Shown piece by piece: positions 41,568 through 49,959 of a stretch of 64,000 nt of DNA; within the stretch, counting starts at the first letter, position 1; the number at the start of each line of letters is the position of its first letter. Origin of the DNA: Spirochaetales bacterium (lineage in GTDB: Bacteria; Spirochaetota; Spirochaetia; DSM-2461). The translations under genes and the position numbers were made by a program. The notes under the pieces were generated by a model that worked only from the letters and a program-made list of their open reading frames with translations, was not told the DNA's origin and made no database searches. The stretch covers positions 1 to 64,000 of the forward strand of contig JAQQAP010000008.1 in assembly GCA_028533045.1 (NCBI GenBank), written 5' to 3'.

Positions 41568-42064
41568 CAGTAGTATTCCCGGTGGCCGGGGGGCTTATAG
41601 GCAAGGCTGACCTTTCCCCGTTGTAGATAGCCATATTTTTCGTAAAGCCTCAAGGCGGCCGGATTGCCGGGATACACATCGAGCCGCATGAATTGGTAAC
41701 CCTCTTGCCGGGCGAAGTCCTCACAGGCGGTGAGGACCTTTTTACCGTAGCCCTGTCCCTGGGCTTCCGGGGCGATGACCAGGGCGTGAATGACCAGAGG
41801 GGTTTTGTCGTTAAACTGCCAATCAACCGCAGCCCACTCCTCTGCCTGGGTTTCATTAAGGACTACGGCGCCGATGAGCCGGTCTTCGTCGCCTATGCGG
41901 TATTGATGTCCTCTTTTAATTGAGGCAGATTGGGTTTGTCGGTTGGGGTAAACCTCCTTGTCCCACTGACGTATGCCGCGGCTGTTCAGGTCGTCGACAC
42001 AGCGATGGTAGAGGGTTGTTAGTTCGTCCAGATCCGATTCCCGGGCTTTTATTAACTTAATCAT
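41549..42064 (-). CDS. GNAT family N-acetyltransferase
   Basis: 171 residues. LVIAPEAQGQGYGKKVL is the acetyl-CoA pyrophosphate loop (Q-x-x-G-x-G/A), followed by MRLDVYPGNPAALRLYEKYGY, the usual C-terminal strand and helix. Substrate unknown. It overlaps the convergent lipase gene by 19 bases at the 3' ends. TATACT lies six bases before the ATG (42076-42071), a leaderless layout. Confidence 0.9.
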   Translation of the reverse strand: MIKLIKARESDLDELTTLYHRCVDDLNSRGIRQWDKEVYPNRQTQSASIKRGHQYRIGDEDRLIGAVVLNETQAEEWAAVDWQFNDKTPLVIHALVIAPEAQGQGYGKKVLTACEDFARQEGYQFMRLDVYPGNPAALRLYEKYGYLQRGKVSLAYKPPGHREYYCYEKKL

Positions 42065-42096
42065 GGAGACAGTATAACATGAGAGCTGGGGGGCTT

Positions 42097-42555
42097 CTAT
42101 TCTTTAGGGCTATTTCTGCCGGAAAGGTAGCCGTTGAGCTTATCCAGGCTTGATTTAAGGGCGTTTAATTCTTCCCTGTCGAAGGGTCCTTCCATAATAC
42201 GGCGGGAAAGGGCTTCCGGGATTTTGAGGGCCCTTTCCTGTAAATCCCGGCCTTTGGTCGTCAGGCTTATAATCACCCTTCTTTCATCCTTTTTGGATCT
42301 CTTACGCTCAATCAGCTCCTGTTTTTCCATTCTTTTAAGGAGAGGCGTCACGGTATTGGTGTTCAAAATCAGCCTTTCTCCCATTTCGTTTACGGTGAGG
42401 CCGTCCTTTTCCCAGAGAACCATGAGGGCGATGTACTGGGGGTAGGTGATTTCCAGTTCGTCCAAATAGGGCTGGTACTCCCGGATGATGAGCCGGGAGG
42501 CGGCGTAAACGGGGAAGCAGAGCTGATTTTGAAGTAAAAGGCTATCCTCTTTCAT
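42097..42555 (-). CDS. ohrR: MarR-family peroxide sensor, OhrR type
   Basis: 152 residues, winged HTH (LTVNEMGERLILNTNTVTPLLKRMEKQELIER and the wing KKDERRV, in parts). Cys13 in QNQLCFPVYA is the only cysteine and sits where OhrR has its redox-active Cys, so it is a one-Cys type. The gene overlaps the peroxidase gene by 4 bases and is downstream of it. It likely represses the operon through the palindrome at 43084-43105. Confidence 0.88.
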   Translation of the reverse strand: MKEDSLLLQNQLCFPVYAASRLIIREYQPYLDELEITYPQYIALMVLWEKDGLTVNEMGERLILNTNTVTPLLKRMEKQELIERKRSKKDERRVIISLTTKGRDLQERALKIPEALSRRIMEGPFDREELNALKSSLDKLNGYLSGRNSPKE

Positions 42556-43037
42556 TGGGCGAGCTGCTTTTCTATGTGTTTAGTCAGTTTTTCCGGCTTG
42601 AAGGTGGGGGCGAAGCGTTTTACCGGATTACCCTCCTTGTCGATGAGGAATTTGGTGAAATTCCATTTGATTTTACTTCCGCCGAACCCTTTTTTCTTGT
42701 TTCTGAGGTATTTAAAAATGGGGTGGGCATCGTCGCCGTTTACATCGATTTTGGAAAAGACCGGGAAGCTGACACCGTAGTTGATGAGGCATCCTTCGGA
42801 GATGGATTTGCTGTCCCCCGGTTCCTGATTGGCGAACTGGTTACAGGGGAAGCCCAGGATTACCAGGCCCTGGTCCTTATAGGTTTTATAGAGTTCTTCC
42901 AGCCCTTTGTATTTGGGGGTCAGGCCGCATTTGCTTGCTGTATTTACTACCAGGACAACTTTGCCTTTGTAGTCTTCCATGGATATTTCTTTTCCCTGGA
43001 GGGAGTCCGCTTTAAATTGATGGAAATTGTTACTCAT
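42552..43037 (-). CDS. gpx: Glutathione peroxidase family (thiol peroxidase)
   Basis: 161 residues. The peroxidatic Cys37 is in VNTASKCGLTPKY, a second conserved Cys65 in GFPCNQFANQEPG, and WNFTKFL supplies the Trp/Asn of the tetrad. Cys replaces selenocysteine. Bacterial forms usually use thioredoxin. It reduces hydroperoxides in the cytosol, which fits the coupled OhrR gene. AAGGAG precedes the ATG. Confidence 0.93.
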   Translation of the reverse strand: MSNNFHQFKADSLQGKEISMEDYKGKVVLVVNTASKCGLTPKYKGLEELYKTYKDQGLVILGFPCNQFANQEPGDSKSISEGCLINYGVSFPVFSKIDVNGDDAHPIFKYLRNKKKGFGGSKIKWNFTKFLIDKEGNPVKRFAPTFKPEKLTKHIEKQLAQ

Positions 43038-43083
43038 TTCGTTGCTCCTTAAGCTTTGATAACTGGAATATAACTCATAAACG

Positions 43084-43105
43084 ATTATATCGCAAGCGAT
43101 ATAAT
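43084..43105. promoter_or_regulatory. Perfect palindrome, probable OhrR operator
   Basis: ATTATATCGC-AA-GCGATATAAT, 10-base arms, 47 bases upstream of the peroxidase start. The size fits a MarR-family dimer site. Confidence 0.6.
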
Positions 43106-43133
43106 GAGAATTTCTCTTAAAAATTCGTATTTT

Positions 43134-43802
43134 TTAGTTATTTCGGAAGATTTTCCAGTGCTGCAAAGGCTTGCCCGCTGTAAACCAGGCTGTTCCAAAG
43201 GAGATGAGCGCTGCCGATTCACAGAAGAAGAGGAGGTGGATCTGATTGAGCTGTTCCTGGGAAAAAGGGAGAATGAGCCAGCCGATGGGGTAAGTAAGTA
43301 GACTCACGGTCATGATGCCGGAGCATATGAGATAGATAGTTCTTCTTTGGTTTGAGTATTTGTCTGTTTTGATTCTCGCTCTTCTGGCAAAGCAGAGACA
43401 GAGGAAAATCAGCATGGCAAAAAGGGTGATGGAAAAGATATAATGGAGGATTTCCGCTTCTTTGATGGTTGCTTTGAGGCAGTCGGCATTCTTTGTTATG
43501 TCTGAGGGAAAGCCGGTGGGAGAGAGGGCGGTTCCCACGGCACAGAGGGCGGCCAGTTTGCTTATGAGCGCTTCGTAGTAGTAGCGTCCGTTGTAAAAAA
43601 AGAGGAAAAAACCTGTTACTGATAAAAGCCCCACGAAGATGTTGCGGCTTATGGTGAAGTAGTAAGCGCTTATGGAGGAGATGATTCGACCGTAGATGAG
43701 AGTGACGAGAAGGGGGAGAAGAAAGGCTGTCAGGCCGATGATGAAGCGCTGCGATTCATAGTTGTGGATTTCATGGGTCTCTTTTTTTAGCCAGTTTTTC
43801 AT
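43134..43802 (-). CDS. Multi-pass membrane protein, six predicted helices
   Basis: 222 residues, not recognised. Hydrophobic stretches at about 22-40, 52-72, 80-98, 118-138, 152-172 and 188-208. It starts 2 bases after the sensor kinase stop and so is probably in that operon. It could be an accessory to the kinase, but nothing in the sequence shows this. Confidence 0.65.
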   Translation of the reverse strand: MKNWLKKETHEIHNYESQRFIIGLTAFLLPLLVTLIYGRIISSISAYYFTISRNIFVGLLSVTGFFLFFYNGRYYYEALISKLAALCAVGTALSPTGFPSDITKNADCLKATIKEAEILHYIFSITLFAMLIFLCLCFARRARIKTDKYSNQRRTIYLICSGIMTVSLLTYPIGWLILPFSQEQLNQIHLLFFCESAALISFGTAWFTAGKPLQHWKIFRNN

Positions 43803-43804
43803 GA

Positions 43805-46024
43805 TTATTCCTTCTTATATTGCGAGCAGGGGAGCATGATGGAAAAGGTTGTACCTTCGTCAACTATGCTGTCCACATCTACCGTGCCCTGATGGTTTTC
43901 TATTGCTTTAAAGACGGTGGTAAGCCCCAAACCGGTTCCTTTTCCCGCTTCTTTTGTTGTGAAAAAGGGGTCGAAAATTCGGTCCAGTGATTCGGGGGAT
44001 ATTCCGCAGCCCGTGTCGCTAACGGTTATTTTTATATATTCCCCAGATATAAGGGAGCCTTCTTTCTCAGTTCTTATCACATTTCTTGTCGCAAAGGTGA
44101 GCTCTCCTCCTCCCTCCATGGCATGTGAGGCGTTGATCCCCAGGTTTATAAAGGCGTTTTGAAGGTGATTTTTATCTCCCGTGAGGTGGGTATGTTCCGC
44201 GCCGGCGACAAAAGTGGTGTGAATGCTCTTATCCAGAGTTCTGTTGAGGATAATTACGACGTCTTCCAGGAGCTGGTGCAGATCGAGGGGGGCTTTTTCC
44301 ACTTTTTCCTTTCTTCCGAAGACGAGGAGTTTTCTGATCATTTCTGCGGAAGACCGGGAGGTGGAGAGAATTACGTCCAGGAGTTGGTCCGCCTGGGGCG
44401 TGTTCCGGTCTTTTTTGTTATTCAGGAGCTGGGTAGCGCTGATAATTCCTGCCAGAGTGTTGTTAAAGTCGTGGGCCAGTCCTGCGGCCAGTTCTCCCAG
44501 GGAATTGATGCGGTTTTTATGATTTAGTCTTTCCTGCATCTCCCTTTCCGCCGTAACGTCGTCTATGCGGTAAATTGCTCCTACAGAACCTTCGGAGATA
44601 ATGGGATAAATGGTTATATTCTCGTAACAGAATTCCTGCTTACATCGTGTTTTTCGGAATGATATACTTTGGATTTTTTGTGAATCGATACTCTCGCGAA
44701 TGAGGGCCATGTCGTTGGTTTCCTCTTTTAGGATATCTGGGAAAAATCGATTCAGAGCTTCTTCTTGAGTCATTTTGAATTTGTCGGCAGCCATATTGTT
44801 CCAGAGATTGATTCTCCCATTTCTGTCCACGCCAATGAGAACGGAAGGCATGGTATTAACTATGCTTAAGAGATAGCTTTGAACTTTGCGAATTTCCTTT
44901 TGAGACTTTTTTCGTACCAGAAGCAGAGATGAAAGAAGGATAAGGGCGGTAAACAGGAGTATTATGGCTAGAAGGAAAGTAAGAATGAGTGGTTTGTGGT
45001 CTTCGTAGATAGTTTTAGGGTCGTTGAGGATTATAGCTCCTTCCGGAACTCGATTACGGGGAATGTGAAAGCGCTTGAGAACTTTATAGTCGAGAGTCAG
45101 TTTATAGTGGTCTTCCATATCTATTTCTATTTCTGAGGGGATTTCTCCCCGAAGAGTCCTTATAGCCATTTCTCCGGCAATGTGGCCGTCTACGGTGGGA
45201 CTGGCAAGGTAGCCTCCGACAAAACCCAGGTCCGGAGCTATCTCGTGAAGTTGGTAAATTGGCAGGGGAGATTTTTGGGCGAGCTCTCTGTATTGGTCAT
45301 AGGTTTCCCCTACGCTATTGTGCCGGTCTGAATACACCGGAAAGATAAGGGCTATACTATGCTTATTCGCATTTTTTAGTATATCTATGAGTTCGGGGAG
45401 GGGAAGTTGGGTAAAAGTATGTACTTCGACTCGGGAGGATATCGCTTCTATCGCTTCTGAAAAGTAGGGAAGGGGCCCGATGTCTTTTTCGTTTATGCGC
45501 TCGTTTCCTATTATGTAGATATGCTCTGTTTCGGGCTGCAGAAGCAGGGCGGCTTCCAGAGTTTCCAATATTTCCAAGGGAGATTGGACAAAACCTATTT
45601 CCGGGGGCCAGGGTGGTTCATTCATATTTTGATGTTTTATCCCCACTGCTAAAACGGGAGTTGAACCTAAGAGGTCGTATTTGATGTCGTGCACATAATT
45701 AAAAGCCTGGAGATGATTCGTTATGACTAGGTCCGGTGGGAAAAGTTCCGTCTTTTCCCGTATCATTTGGGTATAGGATTCATGGGAAAAATCTTTAATG
45801 CGCACTCTCTTCAAATCAAGATAAAAACTAAAAAAATTGGCCCGGGGAAAGACTTTGAGAATCTCTTCTTTTTCCGCCTCCAGTAAATGTTGGGTATCTT
45901 GAACATTTTCGTTAAAGGAGCAGATAAAATAGATATTGGGACTGTCCTGAGAGCTTTGTCCGTAAACTTGAGAAAGGGATAGCAGGAGTAGAAGGGGGAT
46001 ACCCAAGGATTTTATAAATTTCAC
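43805..46024 (-). CDS. Sensor histidine kinase with ABC_sub_bind-like sensor and PAS
   Basis: 739 residues from GTG 46024. Signal peptide (to ~22, VYGQ), ABC_sub_bind-like domain (~30-335), membrane helix (~355-380), PAS (~385-500), HisKA with His518 in GLAHDFNN, HATPase ending in TTFSIML. The longer frame begins at TTG 46063, but that codon is part of a TTGCCC -35 hexamer whose -10 TATACT (46040-46035) lies 10 bases before the GTG, so the shorter start is preferred. No response regulator is adjacent. Confidence 0.88.
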   Translation of the reverse strand: MKFIKSLGIPLLLLLSLSQVYGQSSQDSPNIYFICSFNENVQDTQHLLEAEKEEILKVFPRANFFSFYLDLKRVRIKDFSHESYTQMIREKTELFPPDLVITNHLQAFNYVHDIKYDLLGSTPVLAVGIKHQNMNEPPWPPEIGFVQSPLEILETLEAALLLQPETEHIYIIGNERINEKDIGPLPYFSEAIEAISSRVEVHTFTQLPLPELIDILKNANKHSIALIFPVYSDRHNSVGETYDQYRELAQKSPLPIYQLHEIAPDLGFVGGYLASPTVDGHIAGEMAIRTLRGEIPSEIEIDMEDHYKLTLDYKVLKRFHIPRNRVPEGAIILNDPKTIYEDHKPLILTFLLAIILLFTALILLSSLLLVRKKSQKEIRKVQSYLLSIVNTMPSVLIGVDRNGRINLWNNMAADKFKMTQEEALNRFFPDILKEETNDMALIRESIDSQKIQSISFRKTRCKQEFCYENITIYPIISEGSVGAIYRIDDVTAEREMQERLNHKNRINSLGELAAGLAHDFNNTLAGIISATQLLNNKKDRNTPQADQLLDVILSTSRSSAEMIRKLLVFGRKEKVEKAPLDLHQLLEDVVIILNRTLDKSIHTTFVAGAEHTHLTGDKNHLQNAFINLGINASHAMEGGGELTFATRNVIRTEKEGSLISGEYIKITVSDTGCGISPESLDRIFDPFFTTKEAGKGTGLGLTTVFKAIENHQGTVDVDSIVDEGTTFSIMLPCSQYKKE

Positions 46025-46133
46025 TTTTAAATTCAGTATAGGCCGTTTTGAGGGACGGGGCAATTATTTTTTTAAGTGACTATTCCCTTTACTGATTTGG
46101 TGTGAGTGGTAGAATTGACGGGAGAGGATTGTC

Positions 46134-46874
46134 ATGGAATATGAAATCATATCTCTGGAAGAGAGGTTTGATCTTTTTCAAGCCCAGGATGGCCTATGTG
46201 ATGAGGCCTGGCCGGAATTCATGATGCATGACCCGGTGACCAAAGAGTGGATGACCTTCATTCAGGGCTATAAAGAGTACCAGCTCCTTATGATGGAAGG
46301 TGAGGAAATTCTGGGTATCATAAATACCATTCCCGTGAAATTCAACAGTGCCGATGCAGAGGGTCTGCCCGAGGAAGGGTGGGACGCCGGTTTCCTTTCC
46401 GGTCTTAAATGTTTGAAAGAGGGAACTGAGCCCACTATGTTGATGGGCGTTCAAATCGTTATTAATAAGAAATATCAGGGCTGCGGTTTAAGCCTCCCCG
46501 CCGTGAAAGAGATGGCCGCTCTGGCCCGAAGAAAGGGGTTCAAGGACTTGGTTATTCCCGTGCGGCCCAGTGAGAAGCATAAATTTCCCCTTATTCCTAT
46601 GGAGGAGTATTTAAGCTGGGAAAAGGAGCCGGGGTTACCCTATGACGGGTGGCTTAGGGGGCATGTGAGGGCCGGAGGGGAGATTGTCAATATTTGCCCC
46701 CGGGCCATGTATATTCCCGGGACGATTGAGGAGTGGGAGACGTGGACCGGGCTGGAAATCCCCGGGTCCGGTTCCTATGTCGTGCCCGGGGCGTTGAACC
46801 CGGTGGAGATGGACGTGGAGAAGGACCTGGGGGTGTATGGGGAGCCTAATGTCTGGGTGAGGCATAGGGTTTGA
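46134..46874 (+). CDS. GNAT-like acetyltransferase, uncharacterised
   Basis: 246 residues. MGVQIVINKKYQGCGLSLPAV resembles the acetyl-CoA loop of GNAT enzymes (a Q-G-x-G/S-L-S variant), and the C-terminal part (SYVVPGALNPVEMDVEKD then YGEPNVWVRH) recurs in a group of annotated acetyltransferases. GAGAGG precedes the ATG. Substrate unknown; it stands alone between convergent neighbours. Confidence 0.65.
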   Translation: MEYEIISLEERFDLFQAQDGLCDEAWPEFMMHDPVTKEWMTFIQGYKEYQLLMMEGEEILGIINTIPVKFNSADAEGLPEEGWDAGFLSGLKCLKEGTEPTMLMGVQIVINKKYQGCGLSLPAVKEMAALARRKGFKDLVIPVRPSEKHKFPLIPMEEYLSWEKEPGLPYDGWLRGHVRAGGEIVNICPRAMYIPGTIEEWETWTGLEIPGSGSYVVPGALNPVEMDVEKDLGVYGEPNVWVRHRV

Positions 46875-46895
46875 GTGAATAAGTTTTTTTGATCT

Positions 46896-47267
46896 TCACC
46901 ATAACGCCAACGAGCAGTTTTCAAGAATAGTTCTATCCCGGGTAAGCAGTCGTTCTCCCTCCACCAGGGCCTGTGCTGTAATGATTCTATCGAAGGGATC
47001 TCTGGTCCAGTCCAGCTCCCAGGCTTTTCTGGTTACGGCGAACCAATCCCTCTGGAGTATTTCCAGGCCTATATCCACCAGCAGATCGTCCCTGATTTGA
47101 TCGGCCGTGTATTTGATACGCTTTATCTCATACAGGTATTGCAGTTCAAGCAGTGCCATGGGGCCTATGTAAATAGTCTCCTTCTCCAGCAGCCGTTTTC
47201 CTAATTCGGAAAACTCTTCAAGTCTCCCGGCATGAAGGAATACGGCCGCATGGGTATCAAGTATCAT
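46896..47267 (-). CDS. vapC: PIN-domain toxin, VapC type
   Basis: 123 residues. Acidic residues of the PIN active site are in MILDTHAAVFL (Asp4), ALLELQYL (Glu) and DPFDRIITAQA (two Asp), with TRDRTI near the end. The known activity is RNA cleavage, often of tRNA. It overlaps the antitoxin gene by 11 bases. Confidence 0.9.
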   Translation of the reverse strand: MILDTHAAVFLHAGRLEEFSELGKRLLEKETIYIGPMALLELQYLYEIKRIKYTADQIRDDLLVDIGLEILQRDWFAVTRKAWELDWTRDPFDRIITAQALVEGERLLTRDRTILENCSLALW

Positions 47268-47496
47268 GATTATCCTCCGGACTCCATTGGGCAGACCAAT
47301 CCATGTGAATTATCTCCTCCGGATTGACCAGAAGGGTATCACGTGTTTTCAAGCGACGTAATTTAGACGGGGGTATCTCCGGCATGATCAGAATCCTCTG
47401 TCCCTTCCGTTCAATTTCCAGAGATTCTCCCGATTCCAGAACTTTATCCAGGTATGAGTAGAGATTCGCACGTAAATTGGTGGCCGTTGTTTTCAT
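47257..47496 (-). CDS. Phd/YefM-type antitoxin
   Basis: 79 residues from ATG 47496 (GTGAGGTG before it); the longer frame to 47541 runs through the operator. KTTATNLRANLYSYLDKVLESGE and ERKGQRILIMPE match the Phd/YefM DNA-binding domain; the tail binds the toxin. Pairs of this antitoxin class with a VapC-type PIN toxin are common. Confidence 0.85.
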   Translation of the reverse strand: MKTTATNLRANLYSYLDKVLESGESLEIERKGQRILIMPEIPPSKLRRLKTRDTLLVNPEEIIHMDWSAQWSPEDNHDT

Positions 47497-47505
47497 AAAC
47501 ACCTC

Positions 47506-47538
47506 ACGTACGATCATACATCCAGTCCGTACGTACGT
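47506..47538. promoter_or_regulatory. Probable operator of the VapBC-type pair
   Basis: ACGTACG (47506-47512) and CGTACGTACGT (47528-47538). The palindromic CGTACG cores are 21 bases apart, two helical turns, which suits cooperative binding by an antitoxin dimer pair. Confidence 0.55.
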
Positions 47539-47594
47539 CAAGAAATCATTCTTTAAAAAAGCGAAGTTTGCATGTCCTGTCTCCAGAGGTTCTC

Positions 47595-48320
47595 TTACTC
47601 TTTAATGGCTCCAAATGCCGCAAAGCAATTGGTCTTGTGAAGAACCACCACCTCGGAAAAGCCGACTTTCTTTAAAAGGTCCAGTTGGAAAGTCAAAGGC
47701 CGGGGGGTATCTTCCATTTCTATGGCGGCCAGAACTTTGTCCCTGTAGCCTTCCCCATCAACACTTATAAGGTAGTCCGAATAGTGGGATTCCATAATCT
47801 CCTGTATATGGGGAGATTCATGACTGATGAGGTCGCTGATCCAGACTGACCCGCCGGGGGCTGTTATCTCGTATAGCTTAGAGAAGGCCCTTTCCCAGTC
47901 TTCTTCGTCTCGGAGATGGTGGAGTACGGCGGCGGCCATGATGATGTCGTAGCTTTCTTCTTTGAGGGGAAGTTCTCGGAAGTCGCCCCGGTGGGTTGTT
48001 ACTTCTCCGTCCGTTACTGCGCTGACGCGCTCCCGGGCCTTCGTGAGCATGTTGGCACTCAAGTCCAGAAGGTCGCAATTTAGGTTGGGCTTGCTCTGGA
48101 GGAGTTTGAGCGTGTTGTTCCCCGCTCCGCAGCCAATGTCCAGGGTGTGCTTCATACCCGGCGTAGTGACGCAGGCAGCCCGGGTAATGAGGGACATCAT
48201 GAGGGCCGCATCGGGAATGGAGGTCTGCCCCGTTTCCAGTTTGGTGAACCGTTCCACATCGTTTTCGAAGCGGTTCCTGATCTCTTCCACGGTCATTTTG
48301 TTGGCGTAGGTTTTTGTCAC
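47595..48320 (-). CDS. Class I SAM-dependent methyltransferase
   Basis: 241 residues from GTG 48320 (GGAGAG upstream). LDIGCGAGNNTLKLL is motif I, YDIIMAAAVLHHL motif IV region, GGSVWISDLI motif VI. Substrate not readable. It is the last of four minus-strand genes (50661 to 47595) that look like one operon with an epimerase, another methyltransferase and an SDR enzyme. Confidence 0.85.
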   Translation of the reverse strand: MTKTYANKMTVEEIRNRFENDVERFTKLETGQTSIPDAALMMSLITRAACVTTPGMKHTLDIGCGAGNNTLKLLQSKPNLNCDLLDLSANMLTKARERVSAVTDGEVTTHRGDFRELPLKEESYDIIMAAAVLHHLRDEEDWERAFSKLYEITAPGGSVWISDLISHESPHIQEIMESHYSDYLISVDGEGYRDKVLAAIEMEDTPRPLTFQLDLLKKVGFSEVVVLHKTNCFAAFGAIKE

Positions 48321-48330
48321 ATCTCTCTCC

Positions 48331-49194
48331 TTATATGGTTTTCTCTATAAGTCTATCCAGTAGGGGATAGATCCATTCATCGAGTCTAAGAAATTGAAAT
48401 CCCAGACCTTCGGCCCTGTCGATGTTGATGCTGTAAGCGGGCTCTCCGTTGTAGGGGGCCGGGTCTCCCTGCTCTGAGTAGACCGGTTTGCGGCCGGTTT
48501 TCTTTTCTATGTAGTCGGCTATTTCCCGAATGGATTTGGTTCCGTGGCTGCACCCGTTGATGGGGCCGCGATAATCCTTGTCCGCCAGAAAAGCAAGAAA
48601 CCTTCCCGCCTCGTCGGAACGGATAAAGCCCATTTGATTCTCTACGTTATCCACATGCATGGGGATGCCCTTTAGAATGTGCTCCACATAGAATTCCAAA
48701 CGTTTCGTGTAGTCATCGTCACCCAGAACAAAGGGGTAGCGGGCGGCGACTGAATCTTGGGAGGCGTATTTTTGCGTTAAGGCGCATTCGGCCTGTCTTT
48801 TTACCTCCTCATAGGAGAAGTCGGGCCGGGAACACCAGGTTAATTCATATGAGGCGGGATCGAAGTCTTCCTCCCGGGTATCCATATGCTTTTGGTAGAC
48901 CGCTGTGGAGGACATGAGGATGTATCGCTGGCAAGTCACATTGTCCAGGGTGTGCTTTACGTCGTTGGAGGCGTAGGCCAGGTTGTCATAGACTAGATCG
49001 TACTCCTTTTCCGCGAAGGTTTCTTTAAGAGATTGGGGATCGGTCTTTTCTATGGTGAGCCGCTTGACCCTGTCGCCGAACTCATCCCGGGCTTTGCCTC
49101 TTGTGGCAATGGTGACTTTGTGACCCATGGCTAATAGTTCACGGACAAGGTGGATTCCGAAAAATCTTGTGCCGCCGAAAACGAGAATGTTCAT
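48331..49194 (-). CDS. NAD-dependent epimerase/dehydratase (extended SDR)
   Basis: 287 residues. MNILVFGGTRFFGIHLVREL is the G-x-x-G-x-x-G nucleotide loop; the catalytic region is atypical, with SSTAVYQ and FSYEEVKRQAE giving Ser and Tyr-x-x-x-Lys-like positions. It probably acts on a nucleotide sugar or a similar substrate. Overlaps its upstream gene by 4 bases. Confidence 0.82.
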   Translation of the reverse strand: MNILVFGGTRFFGIHLVRELLAMGHKVTIATRGKARDEFGDRVKRLTIEKTDPQSLKETFAEKEYDLVYDNLAYASNDVKHTLDNVTCQRYILMSSTAVYQKHMDTREEDFDPASYELTWCSRPDFSYEEVKRQAECALTQKYASQDSVAARYPFVLGDDDYTKRLEFYVEHILKGIPMHVDNVENQMGFIRSDEAGRFLAFLADKDYRGPINGCSHGTKSIREIADYIEKKTGRKPVYSEQGDPAPYNGEPAYSINIDRAEGLGFQFLRLDEWIYPLLDRLIEKTI

Positions 49195-49949
49195 GAGTCT
49201 TGCTCCTTACAAAATGAAATATTTACCACGTCTTCAGAAATGAAAACCTCATTGTTGATCACTTCCACCTCATATAATTCGAGTATTGCTGGTGTTGTCT
49301 TATTAATCAGTGTTGAATATTTATCAGACTTTATTCTTGGGAATTGTATTTTGGTTAATGTATGGCTTTCTTCATGGAAGCCATATTGTCTTGCCAACGA
49401 AGTGAATTCATGGACCGTATAGAATTTGATATGTCCATCATCTTTCATTTGCATAAATTTATCTACAAATCGTTCTTTATCGGATTTGTGGGGTGTGGGA
49501 TCGGAGATCCAAAGCTGTCCCTGTGACTTTATTACCCTAGATAGTTCACTAAAACAACTTTGTATATCGGGAAAGTGATGCAGGGCATATCTGGTTACAA
49601 CTATATCAAAATAATCGTCTGGAAAAGGAAATGAATCACCCTCGTATGAAAGGAACTCAAGATTTGTAATTTCCTCTTCTTGGGCTTTGGCTTTATTTCT
49701 TTCAATTGTCTGCTTTACTATATCGATACCTATAATTCTCATTTCTGAATTTTTTCTGGCTAAGGGAAAGGCCAAATAGCCGGTTCCTGTTCCCAAGTCA
49801 AGGATTCTCTTCCCTGGCGCTAATCTTAAATTGTTAATAATAACTTCAAGATGGTCTTTGTCCTGAGTCTGGGAATCATAGAAAGAACTATCAAGGAAGC
49901 TCTTTTCAAAACTTTCTGCTGTTTTTCTTATACTTTCTGGAGCATTCAT
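49191..49949 (-). CDS. Class I SAM-dependent methyltransferase (UbiE/Methyltransf_11 type)
   Basis: 252 residues. ILDLGTGTGYLAFPLA is motif I, YFDIVVTRYALHHFPD motif IV and GQLWISDPTP motif VI. It is unlike the other methyltransferase of this operon in the C-terminal half. More AT-rich by eye than its neighbours, so it may have been acquired. Substrate unknown. Confidence 0.85.
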   Translation of the reverse strand: MNAPESIRKTAESFEKSFLDSSFYDSQTQDKDHLEVIINNLRLAPGKRILDLGTGTGYLAFPLARKNSEMRIIGIDIVKQTIERNKAKAQEEEITNLEFLSYEGDSFPFPDDYFDIVVTRYALHHFPDIQSCFSELSRVIKSQGQLWISDPTPHKSDKERFVDKFMQMKDDGHIKFYTVHEFTSLARQYGFHEESHTLTKIQFPRIKSDKYSTLINKTTPAILELYEVEVINNEVFISEDVVNISFCKEQDS

Positions 49950-49959
49950 TGCTTTCTCC

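Noticed and set aside
46025-46063. Upstream TTG start for the kinase at 43805
   Set aside because: The TTG belongs to a TTGCCC -35 hexamer with TATACT 17 bases later; the signal peptide begins at GTG 46024.
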